64,000 bases of DNA. Origin: Polaribacter aestuariivivens. GTDB taxonomy: Bacteria; Bacteroidota; Bacteroidia; Flavobacteriales; Flavobacteriaceae. This document shows positions 33,211 to 42,862 of this stretch, one piece after another. The first letter of the stretch is position 1. Each line of letters starts with the position of its first letter. The notes under the pieces were generated by a model. The model was not told the DNA's origin. It saw only the letters and a list, made by a program, of their open reading frames with translations, and searched no databases. The stretch lies in contig NZ_VANR01000002.1 of the NCBI RefSeq assembly GCF_005885675.1, forward strand, positions 186,001-250,000, written 5' to 3'. Made by a program: the position numbers and the translations under genes.

Positions 33211-34527
33211 TTAAAAAAACTTCATAATTTCATTAGCAATTAAAGTATGACCTGCAGTATTTGGATGGTTTCCAGTTGATAAATAATCGTTTACATTATT
33301 GCCATTAATTACCTCTTGTTTAAATTGCTCAAAACTATCTACAAAAGCTACTCCATTTTCTAAAGCTAATCTTTTAACTTGTTCTGTATGTTCGTATAAC
33401 TCTGTATTTGTGGCTAACATATTTATATCTTTTATTGGAGATGGACTTAACAACACAACTTTTATACCTCTAGCCAAAGCCTTTTGTATCATTTCTTTCC
33501 AAGCAGCATAAGCAGCGGCTAAACCCTGAGAGCGATCATTTAAACTATAATCGATAAACAAAACATCTGGTCTGTGAACTAAAACTTCAGTATCAAATCT
33601 TGTAGCTCCTTTTATAGAGTGTTCACCTCCAATAGAGGTTTTTATAGTGTTAATAACAGCTGTAGGATATTTTGCTGATAATTTTTTTAACACTTGATGT
33701 GGATATGCATTTAAAGTATTAACAGTGGGAGTTTGATAATACCCAGAAGGTACAGAATGTCCGTGAAAAACTAAGTTGATTGTTCTGTTATTTGGCCAAT
33801 TTTTGGTGAGTTCCGTTTTAATATTTTTTAAATAATCATCATAGGTCGCTGCAGCACCATCTGTTTCGCTTACACTAATTTCATCTATGTAGCCAAATTT
33901 ATCAGAATTATTAAGTACAAATCCATTTGGTGTATTTTCAAAACCTGCATCTGGAAAAACAATAATAGCTTTAATTTCTATTCCATTTGGACCACCTTCT
34001 AAAGGAAATATTAAATTTCCCCAATTCCCATAATCTGTATATTTATTAATAGCTCTAATAGCTACTTGAGGGTCTCCATTAGAATTTTCATCCTCACCAT
34101 CAATACGAATCACTACATCTGGTTGTGCAGGAAAATTTACAGCAATATTTAAATATTTCACAGTATTTGCAGGAACAACTATTTTAGTTACAGGAAAGGC
34201 AATTAACTCAAACCATTTTGTACCAGTTCTACCAAACTTTAAGCTATTTTCAGAATTATTAATTGCGTTAGGTTTTGGATTCGAAACTATAGAAAAACTA
34301 CCTCCATGTCTTGAAACGACATTTGGTGACCCTGGTTCAAAATTTTGTACCATTAAATTTTGATTTTGCTGAAGATTGGAATTGTTTGCTATAGAAAATT
34401 CAGCACCATTTCTTGAAACAATATTAGATGTTTCTGATTCAAAATCATTTAGCGTCGTATTTTGCCCAAAGTTAGTTTGAAATCCAAAAATTATGAGTAC
34501 AGTTAAAAAGAATACTTTAGTTTTCAT
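33211..34527 (-). CDS. Secreted SGNH/GDSL hydrolase with N-terminal binding-like domain
   Basis: 438 residues with a signal peptide (MKTKVFFLTVLIIFGFQTNFGQ). Two short imperfect repeats follow (DFESETSNIVSRNGAEFSI and NFEPGSPNVVSRHGGSFSI), then a ~125-residue domain shared with the neighbour and a C-terminal SGNH hydrolase (about 235-438). Block I is FHGHSVPSGY (nucleophile Ser), block III DYSLNDRS and block V NHPNTAGH (catalytic His). SGNH enzymes in such settings are often carbohydrate esterases. It has no T9SS tail of its own. It is upstream of the T9SS-tagged paralogue on the same strand, so the two are probably co-expressed and act on one surface polymer. Confidence 0.85.
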   Translation of the reverse strand: MKTKVFFLTVLIIFGFQTNFGQNTTLNDFESETSNIVSRNGAEFSIANNSNLQQNQNLMVQNFEPGSPNVVSRHGGSFSIVSNPKPNAINNSENSLKFGRTGTKWFELIAFPVTKIVVPANTVKYLNIAVNFPAQPDVVIRIDGEDENSNGDPQVAIRAINKYTDYGNWGNLIFPLEGGPNGIEIKAIIVFPDAGFENTPNGFVLNNSDKFGYIDEISVSETDGAAATYDDYLKNIKTELTKNWPNNRTINLVFHGHSVPSGYYQTPTVNTLNAYPHQVLKKLSAKYPTAVINTIKTSIGGEHSIKGATRFDTEVLVHRPDVLFIDYSLNDRSQGLAAAYAAWKEMIQKALARGIKVVLLSPSPIKDINMLATNTELYEHTEQVKRLALENGVAFVDSFEQFKQEVINGNNVNDYLSTGNHPNTAGHTLIANEIMKFF

Positions 34528-34695
34528 TATTTATATAATTTATGTCCAAATTATATGTTTTATGTGAAAATTAAATAGACAATTATGTCTTTAGTATAGA
34601 CTATATTTTTTAAATTCTAAGAAAGTACTTCTCAAGTAATCTATTTTTAAAGAAAAATATTGATTAACTTTATTAAATAATTAAATCATAAAAAA

Positions 34696-36879
34696 ATGAA
34701 GAAAATATATCTATTAACTATTGTATTAAGTATTATTTTTGCAGTCGCTTGTAAAAATAACCATATGAAAAGTACAGATGCAAAAGCACCTATAGCATAC
34801 AAACAACCAACTGAACTAGAAAAACACGGAGATGTTAGAATAGATAATTATTTTTGGATGCGTTTATCTGATAAACAAAAACTTACAGAAGTAAGAGATA
34901 AACAAACTCAAAAGGTAATTAGCTATTTGGAGGAAGAAAACTCTTATTACGAATCAGTTACAAGTTATACGAAAAATTTTGAAGAAAAATTATTCGAAGA
35001 AATGAAAGGTAGAATTAAAGAAGATGATTCTTCTGTACCTTATAAAGATAATGGTTACTACTATATTACAAGCTATGAAAAAGGAATGCAATATCCTATT
35101 TACAGTCGCAAAAAAGAGAATTTAGATGCCACAGAGCAAATAATGTTCAATGTAAATGAAATGGCAAAAGATTTTGATTATTTTCAATTGGGTGGTTTAA
35201 ATATATCTCCAGACAATAAATTAGCCGTTTTTGCAACAGATACTATAAGTAGAAGACAATATTTTTTAAGAGTAAAAAACTTAGAAACAGGTAAAATTTA
35301 TACAGATATAATTGATAATACCACAGGAGGCTCTGTTTGGGCTAACGATAATAAAACGTTTTTTTATACCAAAAAAGATCCAGTAACTTTAAGGAGCTCT
35401 AAAGTTTATAGGCATGTGTTGGGTACACCTTCTTCTGAAGATGTAGAAGTATATCATGAAAAAGATGAAACATTTAGTACCTATGTAACAAAATCAAAAT
35501 CTAATAAATATATAATCGTTGGTTCTTATAGTACAGTTTCTACAGAAGCTCAGTTTTTAGATGCAAATAATCCTACAAGTAATTTGCAAATGTTACAACC
35601 TCGTGAAAGAGATTTAGAATACTCTGTAGCACACTTTGGTAATGATTTTTATTTGCTAACAAATAAAGATGGAGCAACCAATTTTAAACTAATGAAAACT
35701 CCAGTAAATAAAACAACTAAAGAAAACTGGACAGATGTTATTCCTCATAGAGAAGATACTTTGCTAGAAGACTTTTCAATTTTTAAAGAATATTTAGTTT
35801 TAGAAGAACGTACAAACGGATTAAATAAAGTTCGTATAATACGTTGGGATGCAAAAGAAGATTATTATTTACCTTTTGATGAAGAAACATACTCTGTAGG
35901 AGTTTACAATAATCCAGATTTTGATACCCATATAATTCGATATTCGTACAATTCAATGACAACACCAGCCTCTGTCATCGATTTTAATATGAATGATAAA
36001 TCGAAAGAAATAAAAAAAGAACAAGAAGTTTTAGGAGGTAAATTCAAAAAAGAAAATTATATAAGTAAACGTGTATGGGCAACAGCAAGAGATGGAAAAA
36101 AAGTAGCTATTTCTTTGGTATATCATAAAAATACACCATTAAATAAAAACACGCCATTACTGCAATATGCTTATGGTTCTTACGGTTATACAATACCAGA
36201 TAATTTTTCAACAACTCGTTTAAGTTTATTAGACAGAGGTTTCGTTTTTGCTTTGGCTCATATTCGCGGAAGTCAATATTTAGGAAGAGAATGGTATGAA
36301 GATGGTAAAATGCTGAACAAAAAAAATACATTTACAGATTTTATAGATTGTTCTAAATATTTAATTGATAATAATTACACTTCAGAAAAACATTTATATG
36401 CAATGGGTGGTTCTGCAGGTGGATTATTAATGGGAGCAATTGCAAATATGAATCCTGAATTGTATAATGGAATTATTGCAGCAGTTCCTTTTGTAGATGT
36501 AATTTCAACAATGATAGATGATTCTATTCCGCTAACAACAGGAGAATATGATGAATGGGGAAACCCAAATGATAAAGAATATTATGATTACATAAAATCT
36601 TATTCACCTTATGATCAAGTAGAGCGTAAAGCATATCCAAACATGTTAGTCACCACAGGTTTTCATGATTCACAAGTACAATATTGGGAACCAGCAAAAT
36701 GGGTTGCAAAATTAAGAGAACTAAAAACAGATAACAATTTACTAATGCTTAGAACAGATATGGATGCTGGTCATGGTGGAGCTTCAGGACGTTTTGATGC
36801 CTTAAAAGAAACAGCAAAAGATTATACTTTTTTCTTAGCTCTAGAAAACAAAATAGATCCAGAATTGATAAAGCACTAA
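34696..36879 (+). CDS. S9 family peptidase (oligopeptidase B-like) lipoprotein
   Basis: 727-residue prolyl-oligopeptidase-family serine peptidase. A lipoprotein signal peptide (MKKIYLLTIVLSIIFAVAC) places it in the periplasm or outer membrane. The N-terminal beta-propeller spans about residues 90-440. The alpha/beta-hydrolase domain has the nucleophile motif GGSAGG, the Asp in TTGFHDSQVQYWEP and the His in DMDAGHGGASGR. HIRGSQYLGREWYEDGKMLNKKNTFTDFI is typical of oligopeptidase B, which cleaves short peptides after Arg or Lys. Divergent from the SGNH gene; a promoter-like box and terminator follow it. Confidence 0.92.
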   Translation: MKKIYLLTIVLSIIFAVACKNNHMKSTDAKAPIAYKQPTELEKHGDVRIDNYFWMRLSDKQKLTEVRDKQTQKVISYLEEENSYYESVTSYTKNFEEKLFEEMKGRIKEDDSSVPYKDNGYYYITSYEKGMQYPIYSRKKENLDATEQIMFNVNEMAKDFDYFQLGGLNISPDNKLAVFATDTISRRQYFLRVKNLETGKIYTDIIDNTTGGSVWANDNKTFFYTKKDPVTLRSSKVYRHVLGTPSSEDVEVYHEKDETFSTYVTKSKSNKYIIVGSYSTVSTEAQFLDANNPTSNLQMLQPRERDLEYSVAHFGNDFYLLTNKDGATNFKLMKTPVNKTTKENWTDVIPHREDTLLEDFSIFKEYLVLEERTNGLNKVRIIRWDAKEDYYLPFDEETYSVGVYNNPDFDTHIIRYSYNSMTTPASVIDFNMNDKSKEIKKEQEVLGGKFKKENYISKRVWATARDGKKVAISLVYHKNTPLNKNTPLLQYAYGSYGYTIPDNFSTTRLSLLDRGFVFALAHIRGSQYLGREWYEDGKMLNKKNTFTDFIDCSKYLIDNNYTSEKHLYAMGGSAGGLLMGAIANMNPELYNGIIAAVPFVDVISTMIDDSIPLTTGEYDEWGNPNDKEYYDYIKSYSPYDQVERKAYPNMLVTTGFHDSQVQYWEPAKWVAKLRELKTDNNLLMLRTDMDAGHGGASGRFDALKETAKDYTFFLALENKIDPELIKH

Positions 36880-36908
36880 AATCAATTTTATATTTCAATA
36901 CGAAAATG

Positions 36909-36916
36909 TACTTTTG
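36909..36916 (+). promoter_or_regulatory. Bacteroidota -7 box upstream of CBS-like gene
   Basis: TACTTTTG matches TAnnTTTG and lies 66 bases before the ATG of the CBS-like gene. A hairpin terminator stands between them, so a transcript starting here would cross the terminator first. Confidence 0.35.
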
Positions 36917-36935
36917 CAATCTGTTAAAAGATAAG

Positions 36936-36968
36936 CCTCACAGGTTTCTGTAATCTGTGAGGTTTTTT
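36936..36968 (+). terminator. Intrinsic terminator, possibly an attenuator
   Basis: CCTCACAG (36936-36943) and CTGTGAGG (36955-36962) form an 8-bp stem followed by TTTTTT. It can end the S9 peptidase transcript. Because a -7 box lies just upstream, it could also act inside the leader of the next gene. Confidence 0.8.
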
Positions 36969-36982
36969 GATGAAAAGATAGG

Positions 36983-37978
36983 ATGAATAAAAACAAAGGA
37001 ATTCATAATAACATTTTAGAATTAGTTGGAGAAACACCACTAATAAAACTTCAGAAAATTACTAAAAACTTAAAAGGTGCTTATTTTGCTAAAATAGAAG
37101 CTTTTAATCCTGGTCATTCTTCAAAAGATAGAATTGCTTTACACATTATAAACAATGCAGAAAAAAAAGGTATTCTAAAAAAAGGAGCTACTATTGTAGA
37201 AACTACTTCAGGAAATACTGGTTTTAGTTTGGCAATGATAAGTATAGTAAAAGGGTATAAATGTATTTTAGCAGTAAGCGATAAATCTTCAGCCGATAAA
37301 ATTAATTTGTTAAAAACAATGGGGGCAGAAGTACACGTTTGTCCTGCAGATGTAGCTGCAGACGATCCAAGATCTTATTACGAAGTTGCAAAAACCATTC
37401 ATAAAAAAACTAAGAATTCAGTGTACATTAATCAATATTTCAACGAATTGAATATTGAAGCACACTACAAAACTACAGGTCCAGAGATTTGGCAACAAAC
37501 AGCTGGAAAAATTACACATTTAGTTGCTGCAAGTGGAACAGGAGGTACTATTTCAGGAGTTGGAAAATATTTAAAAGAACAAAATCCAAACATTAAAATT
37601 TTAGGAGTTGATGCTATAGGATCTGTTTTAAAAAAATATCATGAAACTGGTGAGTTTGATATCAATGAAATACAACCTTACAAAATTGAAGGCTTAGGGA
37701 AAACATTAATTCCAACAGCAACAGATTTTGATATTATAGATGTTTACGAAAAAGTTTCCGACAAAGATGCTGCATTTGCTTCAAGAGAAATTGTAAAAAA
37801 AGAAGGCTTGTTTTGTGGCTATACTAGTGGAGCAGTGATGCAAGCAACCAAACAATATGCAGCACAAAATTATTTTGATGAAAATAGTTTTGTTGTAGTT
37901 ATTTTTCCAGATCACGGTTCACGTTACATGAATAAAATTTACAATGATAATTGGATGAAAACCCAAGGTTTTCTATAA
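36983..37978 (+). CDS. CBS-like PLP synthase, probable cysteate synthase
   Basis: 331-residue fold-type II PLP enzyme. The PLP lysine is in [12 protein letters not shown]; the phosphate and substrate loops are [11 protein letters not shown] and [16 protein letters not shown]. It resembles the catalytic core of cystathionine beta-synthase to its end ([10 protein letters not shown]) and lacks the regulatory CBS pair. It lies 75 bases before an alpha-oxoamine synthase gene. In flavobacteria making sulfonolipids, a cysteate synthase of the cysteine-synthase/CBS superfamily (phosphoserine plus sulfite) is paired with a cysteate fatty acyltransferase of that family. The same pairing here makes cysteate synthase the best guess; cystathionine or cysteine synthase are alternatives. 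Confidence 0.75.
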   Translation: MNKNKGIHNNILELVGETPLIKLQKITKNLKGAYFAKIEAFNPGHSSKDRIALHIINNAEKKGILKKGATIVETTSGNTGFSLAMISIVKGYKCILAVSDKSSADKINLLKTMGAEVHVCPADVAADDPRSYYEVAKTIHKKTKNSVYINQYFNELNIEAHYKTTGPEIWQQTAGKITHLVAASGTGGTISGVGKYLKEQNPNIKILGVDAIGSVLKKYHETGEFDINEIQPYKIEGLGKTLIPTATDFDIIDVYEKVSDKDAAFASREIVKKEGLFCGYTSGAVMQATKQYAAQNYFDENSFVVVIFPDHGSRYMNKIYNDNWMKTQGFL

Positions 37979-38000
37979 AAAATACTTCATTTTTTCGCAT

Positions 38001-38030
38001 TTGAATAACTGTTAAAATTTCTTACCTTTG
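38001..38030 (+). promoter_or_regulatory. Complete Bacteroidota promoter for the acyltransferase gene
   Basis: TTG at 38001-38003, a 19-base spacer and TACCTTTG at 38023-38030 match the Bacteroidota -33/-7 consensus (TTG, about 19 bases, TAnnTTTG) exactly. The expected start near 38036 leaves a leader of about 18 bases before the ATG at 38054. Confidence 0.75.
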
Positions 38031-38053
38031 CACGCTCAAAAACAGTTGATAAA

Positions 38054-39301
38054 ATGGCGAACGATTTATTTGATAGAATCATAAAAGATAAAGGTCCTTT
38101 AGGAAAATGGGCGGACCAAGCAGAAGGTTATTACGTATTTCCTAAATTAGAAGGTCCTATTTCCAATAGAATGTCTTTCAATGGGAAAAAAGTAGTTACT
38201 TGGAGTATTAATGATTATTTAGGATTGGCAAATCATCCTGAAGTTTTAAAAGTTGATGGTGAAGCTGCTCTAGAACATGGAATGGCATATCCCATGGGAG
38301 CTAGAATGATGTCTGGTCACACTCCTTTTCACGAACAATTAGAAAGAGAATGTGCTGAATTTGTGGATAAAGAGAAAGCATATTTACTAAATTTTGGTTA
38401 CCAAGGAATCATGTCTGCAATAGACGCTTTGGTTACAAAAAACGATATTATCGTTTACGATATGGACACGCATGCGTGTATTATAGATGGTGTTCGATTG
38501 CATTCAGGAAAACGTTTTGTTTATCGTCATAATGATATGGCAAGTTTTGAAAAAAACATAAAACGTGCTGCAAAAATGGCAGAAAAAACAGGTGGAGGAA
38601 TTTTAGTGATTTCTGAAGGTGTTTTTGGAATGCGTGGAGAACAAGGTCGTTTAAAGGAAATTGTAGCATTTAAAAAAGAATACAATTTTAGACTTTTAGT
38701 AGATGATGCGCATGGTTTCGGAACTTTAGGAAAAGATGGTAGAGGAACTGGTTTCGAACAAGGAGTTCAAGATGATATTGATGTATATTTTGCAACGTTT
38801 GCAAAATCTATGGCAGGTATTGGAGCTTTTTTAGCTGGTGATAAAGACGTAATTCAGTTTTTACAATACAACTTACGTTCACAAATGTTTGCAAAATCTT
38901 TACCAATGGCAATGGTAAAAGGTGCTTTAAAACGTTTGGATATGATACGTACAATGCCAGAGTTAAAAGAAAAATTGTGGAAAAATACCAATGCTTTACA
39001 ATCTGGTTTACGAAATGCTGGTTTCGATTTAGGAACAACACAAACCTGTATTACTCCTGTATTTTTAAAAGGAGACATTCCTGAAGCAATGGCAATGGTA
39101 AACGATTTAAGAGAAAATCATGGAATTTTCTGTTCTATAGTGGTATATCCTGTAATTCCAAAAGGATTAATTATTTTAAGATTGATTCCAACAGCAACAC
39201 ATACTCAAGAAGATATTGATGAAACCATTACTGCTTTTTCTGCAATTAGAGAAAAACTGGAAGATGGAACGTATAAAAAAATTGCTGCATCAATAGTTTA
39301 G
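38054..39301 (+). CDS. Alpha-oxoamine synthase, probable cysteate (or serine) fatty acyltransferase
   Basis: 415-residue fold-type I PLP enzyme of the serine palmitoyltransferase/KBL/BioF family. Features are the substrate loop NDYLGLANHPEV, GARMMSGHTPFHEQLE, the cofactor Asp/His in VDDAHGFGTLG and the PLP lysine in FATFAKSMAGIGAF. It decarboxylatively condenses an amino acid with an acyl thioester. In Bacteroides the orthologous group is serine palmitoyltransferase; in Flavobacterium johnsoniae and relatives a close homologue makes 3-ketocapnine from cysteate. Neighbouring the CBS-like synthase argues for the sulfonolipid route. It has its own consensus promoter and a bidirectional terminator. 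Confidence 0.82.
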   Translation: MANDLFDRIIKDKGPLGKWADQAEGYYVFPKLEGPISNRMSFNGKKVVTWSINDYLGLANHPEVLKVDGEAALEHGMAYPMGARMMSGHTPFHEQLERECAEFVDKEKAYLLNFGYQGIMSAIDALVTKNDIIVYDMDTHACIIDGVRLHSGKRFVYRHNDMASFEKNIKRAAKMAEKTGGGILVISEGVFGMRGEQGRLKEIVAFKKEYNFRLLVDDAHGFGTLGKDGRGTGFEQGVQDDIDVYFATFAKSMAGIGAFLAGDKDVIQFLQYNLRSQMFAKSLPMAMVKGALKRLDMIRTMPELKEKLWKNTNALQSGLRNAGFDLGTTQTCITPVFLKGDIPEAMAMVNDLRENHGIFCSIVVYPVIPKGLIILRLIPTATHTQEDIDETITAFSAIREKLEDGTYKKIAASIV

Positions 39302-39323
39302 TATTTTTAATGCATGATATAAT

Positions 39324-39350
39324 AAAAACCGAGCAATTTGCTCGGTTTTT
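39324..39350. terminator. Bidirectional intrinsic terminator
   Basis: AAAAACCGAGCAA (39324-39336) and TTGCTCGGTTTTT (39338-39350) form a 13-bp palindrome between the convergent acyltransferase and fahA genes. Confidence 0.93.
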
Positions 39351-39382
39351 ATTTTTTAATAATTATTTAAAAAATATTGAGT

Positions 39383-40660
39383 TTATTTAGCAGGTAAAAT
39401 TTTACCAACACATTCTCCAAAACCAATACGAACTTGGTCATTCTTACAATGTGCACGCATTATTACAGTATCGTTATCATTGATAAATTTACGAGTTGTA
39501 CCATCTTTTAAAGTGATTGGATTTTGACCTTTCCAAGTTAATTCTAACATGGATCCAAAACTATCTTTTGTAGGTCCTGAAATTGTACCAGAACCCATCA
39601 TATCACCAGCCTCAACAGGACAGCCATTTACAGTATGGTGTGCCAGTTGTTGTGCCATTGTCCAATACATATATTTAAAGTTCGAATTTGCAACTACAGT
39701 TTCTTCACCATTTTCTGGTTGAATACCAACTTGTAAATGAATATCATAACTTCCTTTACCTTTTTGTTTTAAATAAGATAATGGCTCATGAACTTGTTTT
39801 GGATTATCAGTTCTAAAAGGTTCTAAAGCATCTAAAGTTACAATCCAAGGTGAAATTGTTGATGCAAAACTTTTTCCTAAAAACGGTCCTAAAGGTACAT
39901 ATTCCCAAGCTTGAATATCTCTTGCAGACCAGTCATTAAATTGTACTAGCCCAAAAATATATTCCTCAGCTTCTTCAATAGGTATTCTTTCACCCAAAAC
40001 ATTTGCATCAGTAGTAATAAAAGCCATTTCAAGTTCAAAATCTAATAGTTTTGAAGGTCCAAAATTAGGTTTGTTACTTCCTTCAGAAGGTTTGGTTTGT
40101 CCATAAGGTCTTCTAATTGGAGTTCCAGAAGGTATTATTGAAGAGCTTCTTCCATGATAACCTATAGGAATGTGTAACCAGTTTGGTAACAATGCATTTT
40201 CTGGATCTCTAAAAAGTGAACCCACGTTTGTAGCATGTTCTTTACTTGCATAAAAATCGGTATAATCACCAACAGCAACTGGCAAAAGCATTTCTACTTC
40301 GTCCATTCTAAAGATAATTTTATCTTTATGTTCTGCATTATCTCTCAAGCTTCCATTAGTAACATCAAAAACTTCAGCAATTCTATTTCTTACCAAACGC
40401 CATGTTTTACGTCCATCTGCAATAAAATCATTTAAATTGTCTTGTAAAAACATGTCATCTGTAAGTGGAATACCTTCAAAATAACCTAATTGATGAAATG
40501 CACCTAAGTCTATTGCAAAATCACCAATTCTACTTCCTATTGTTATGATATCATCTCTTGTAATAAAAACACCAAATGGTATATTTTGAATTGGAAAATC
40601 TGAATTTTCATCTACTTTTAGCCAAGACTTTCTGTTTGGATTATTTGCGGTTATGATCAT
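39383..40660 (-). CDS. fahA: Fumarylacetoacetase
   Basis: 425-residue FAH, the last enzyme of tyrosine catabolism, which hydrolyses fumarylacetoacetate to fumarate and acetoacetate. An N-terminal SH3-like domain (PFGVFITRDD...) precedes the FAH catalytic fold: PIGYHGRSSSIIPSGTPIRRP, LDFELEMAFI (metal-binding Glu residues), QFNDWSARDIQAWEYVPLGPFLGKSF and GSGTISGPTKDSFGSMLELTW. Length is as in the eukaryotic and flavobacterial enzymes. No other tyrosine-degradation genes are adjacent; the pterin dehydratase at 23.6 kb belongs to the same broader route. Confidence 0.95.
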   Translation of the reverse strand: MIITANNPNRKSWLKVDENSDFPIQNIPFGVFITRDDIITIGSRIGDFAIDLGAFHQLGYFEGIPLTDDMFLQDNLNDFIADGRKTWRLVRNRIAEVFDVTNGSLRDNAEHKDKIIFRMDEVEMLLPVAVGDYTDFYASKEHATNVGSLFRDPENALLPNWLHIPIGYHGRSSSIIPSGTPIRRPYGQTKPSEGSNKPNFGPSKLLDFELEMAFITTDANVLGERIPIEEAEEYIFGLVQFNDWSARDIQAWEYVPLGPFLGKSFASTISPWIVTLDALEPFRTDNPKQVHEPLSYLKQKGKGSYDIHLQVGIQPENGEETVVANSNFKYMYWTMAQQLAHHTVNGCPVEAGDMMGSGTISGPTKDSFGSMLELTWKGQNPITLKDGTTRKFINDNDTVIMRAHCKNDQVRIGFGECVGKILPAK

Positions 40661-40855
40661 TTTTTAGTTCTTTATTTTGTTCAAAGCTATGCAATTTTTT
40701 ATCATTTTTAAAATGAAATATCATCAATAACTTATTTTTAACACACCTTTTTTTAGAATTCTACAAATCTTAATAAGTTGTTGAAAATATACAAAAAACT
40801 TAATTCATACAACATTGTTTTTTAGTATTTTTACTACTTATTTAAAATAATAATA

Positions 40856-42130
40856 ATGCAATTAGACAATCAGATTTTTGACCTTATTCAAGAAGAAAAA
40901 GAAAGACAGTTAAATGGTTTGGAGTTAATAGCTTCGGAGAATTTTGTAAGCGACCAAGTTATGAGAGCACAGGGTTCTATCTTAACAAATAAATATGCTG
41001 AAGGCTATCCTGGAAAAAGATATTATGGAGGTTGTGAAATTGTAGATATTATTGAGCAAATAGCCATAGATAGAGCCAAAGAATTATTTGGAGCTGAATA
41101 TGTAAATGTACAACCACACTCTGGTTCGCAAGCAAATACTGCTGTTTTTGCAGCATGTTTAAAGCCTGGAGATACTATTTTAGGTTTCGATTTATCTCAT
41201 GGAGGACATTTAACACATGGTTCTCCTGTAAATTTTTCGGGTAAATTATACAATCCTGTTTTTTATGGAGTAGACAAAGAAACTGGAAGAATAGATTATA
41301 ATCACTTAGAACAACAAGCTAAAGAACATAAACCAAAATTAATTATTGCAGGAGCTTCTGCATATTCAAGAGATATTGATTTTGAAAAGTTTAGAGAAAT
41401 TGCTGATAGTGTTGGCGCAATTTTAATGGCAGATATTTCTCATCCTGCTGGTTTAATTGCAAAAGGAATTTTGAATGATCCTTTACCTCACTGTCATATT
41501 GTAACTACTACTACTCATAAAACGTTACGTGGTCCAAGAGGTGGAATGATTATGATTGGAAAAGATTTTGAAAATCCTTTTGGTGAAAATTTAAAAAGTG
41601 GAAAACCAAAAATGATGTCGATGTTATTAAACTCTGCAGTTTTTCCTGGAAATCAAGGTGGACCTTTAGAACATGTAATAGCAGCTAAGGCAATTGCTTT
41701 TGGTGAAGCTTTAACAGATGAGTTTTTAGAGTATCAAATTCAAGTGAAAGAAAACGCTGCAGCAATGGCAAAAGAATTTGTTGCTAGAGGTTATGATATT
41801 ATTTCTGGTGGAACAGATAATCACTGTATGCTTATAGATTTAAGAAATAAAAACATTTCTGGTAAAGATGCTGAAATTGCTCTTGGAAAAGCAGATATTA
41901 CCGTAAATAAAAATATGGTTCCTTTTGATGATAAATCACCATTTGTAACTTCTGGAATTCGTGTTGGAACACCAGCTATTACAACTCGTGGATTAAAAGA
42001 AGATGATATGGTTGCTGTTGTTAATTTTATTGATGAGGCAATTAAAAATGCAGATGATGATGATGCTTTACACGAAATAGGTGAGCAAGTTTCTGATATG
42101 ATGAAAGCTAAAAGATTGTTCGTAATGTAA
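40856..42130 (+). CDS. glyA: Serine hydroxymethyltransferase
   Basis: 424-residue PLP enzyme interconverting serine and glycine with tetrahydrofolate, the main entry of one-carbon units. Motifs: [52 protein letters not shown] and the PLP lysine in [16 protein letters not shown]. Divergent from fahA with 195 bases between them. A strong terminator follows. Confidence 0.97.
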   Translation: MQLDNQIFDLIQEEKERQLNGLELIASENFVSDQVMRAQGSILTNKYAEGYPGKRYYGGCEIVDIIEQIAIDRAKELFGAEYVNVQPHSGSQANTAVFAACLKPGDTILGFDLSHGGHLTHGSPVNFSGKLYNPVFYGVDKETGRIDYNHLEQQAKEHKPKLIIAGASAYSRDIDFEKFREIADSVGAILMADISHPAGLIAKGILNDPLPHCHIVTTTTHKTLRGPRGGMIMIGKDFENPFGENLKSGKPKMMSMLLNSAVFPGNQGGPLEHVIAAKAIAFGEALTDEFLEYQIQVKENAAAMAKEFVARGYDIISGGTDNHCMLIDLRNKNISGKDAEIALGKADITVNKNMVPFDDKSPFVTSGIRVGTPAITTRGLKEDDMVAVVNFIDEAIKNADDDDALHEIGEQVSDMMKAKRLFVM

Positions 42131-42171
42131 TCAATCTAGTTTTTGATATTTTATTCTTATAATAGAAAAAT

Positions 42172-42210
42172 AAAAAAGCATCAAAATTTAAAATTTTGAT
42201 GCTTTTTTTT
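42172..42210. terminator. Intrinsic terminator of glyA (bidirectional)
   Basis: AAAAAAGCATCAAAATTT and its complement form a long stem from 42172 to 42208, followed by T residues. It also faces the end of the convergent CsbD-like gene. Confidence 0.9.
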
Positions 42211-42235
42211 ATAATCCCCAATAATTAAAAAAGTT

Positions 42236-42421
42236 TTACCAACTTTTTATTTCTTTTTCTATCTTCTCACGGGTTTCTCCGTATTTTTCTTGAATTTTTC
42301 CAACTAACTTGTCAAAAGATCCTTCTGCTTCTGTAGATTCATTTTTGGTAATTTTACCATATTCTTCTTTAAACTCTCCTTTGATTTGTTTCCACTTTCC
42401 TTCATTTGTATCTGTATTCAT
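42236..42421 (-). CDS. CsbD-family stress protein
   Basis: 61-residue hydrophilic protein of the CsbD family (general stress proteins of unknown action): MNTDTNEGKWKQIKGEFKEEYGKIT, then LVGKIQEKYGETREKIEKEI, the typical pair of WKQ.KG and GK.QE.YG half-motifs. Cytoplasmic. It lies near a second small hydrophilic gene (42536-42775) on the same strand, probably as a stress-related pair. Confidence 0.88.
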   Translation of the reverse strand: MNTDTNEGKWKQIKGEFKEEYGKITKNESTEAEGSFDKLVGKIQEKYGETREKIEKEIKSW

Positions 42422-42535
42422 AGTCTTATATTTATGTACTAAAAATTGTACTGGTTAATATTACTACAAATTTAAAACGATTTAAGGTTGGTTCTTAACA
42501 GTATCAATTTAAATAATAACTCTTTTAAATCGATT

Positions 42536-42775
42536 TTACTTTTTATCAGAATTTTGAATCTTATCAGCTACTTTGTCATTATCATCTGTAGCACTATGAA
42601 CTTGATTTTGTACGGTATCTTTATCTTCACCTTTCAAAAGTTCTTTATTGCTATCTGTATCTTTATAAGAATCCTTTTTTACGGTTCCTTTCAAAGGGTG
42701 TAGCCCTTTTTCATGAACATCACCTGAGTTTCCTTTTGTTTCGTTTTCTGCGCTATTTCTATCTTTTTTATTCAT
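42536..42775 (-). CDS. Small disordered hydrophilic protein
   Basis: 79 residues from the ATG at 42775; an in-frame ATG at 42787 is also possible. It is almost free of hydrophobic residues (MNKKDRNSAENETKGNSGD, then HPLKGTVKKDSYKDTDSNKELLKGEDKDT), rich in Asp, Lys, Asn and Ser, and likely intrinsically disordered. I do not recognise a family. Proximity to the CsbD-like gene and the hydrophilin-like composition suggest a stress role. The frame is conserved-looking rather than a shadow because no gene lies opposite. Confidence 0.6.
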   Translation of the reverse strand: MNKKDRNSAENETKGNSGDVHEKGLHPLKGTVKKDSYKDTDSNKELLKGEDKDTVQNQVHSATDDNDKVADKIQNSDKK

Positions 42776-42862
42776 AATCTTGTACATTTTATGTATTGTA
42801 AAATTACTATCAAAACATAAAATATATTAACAATATCGATTGAAATAAGAACTCAAAAGAAG

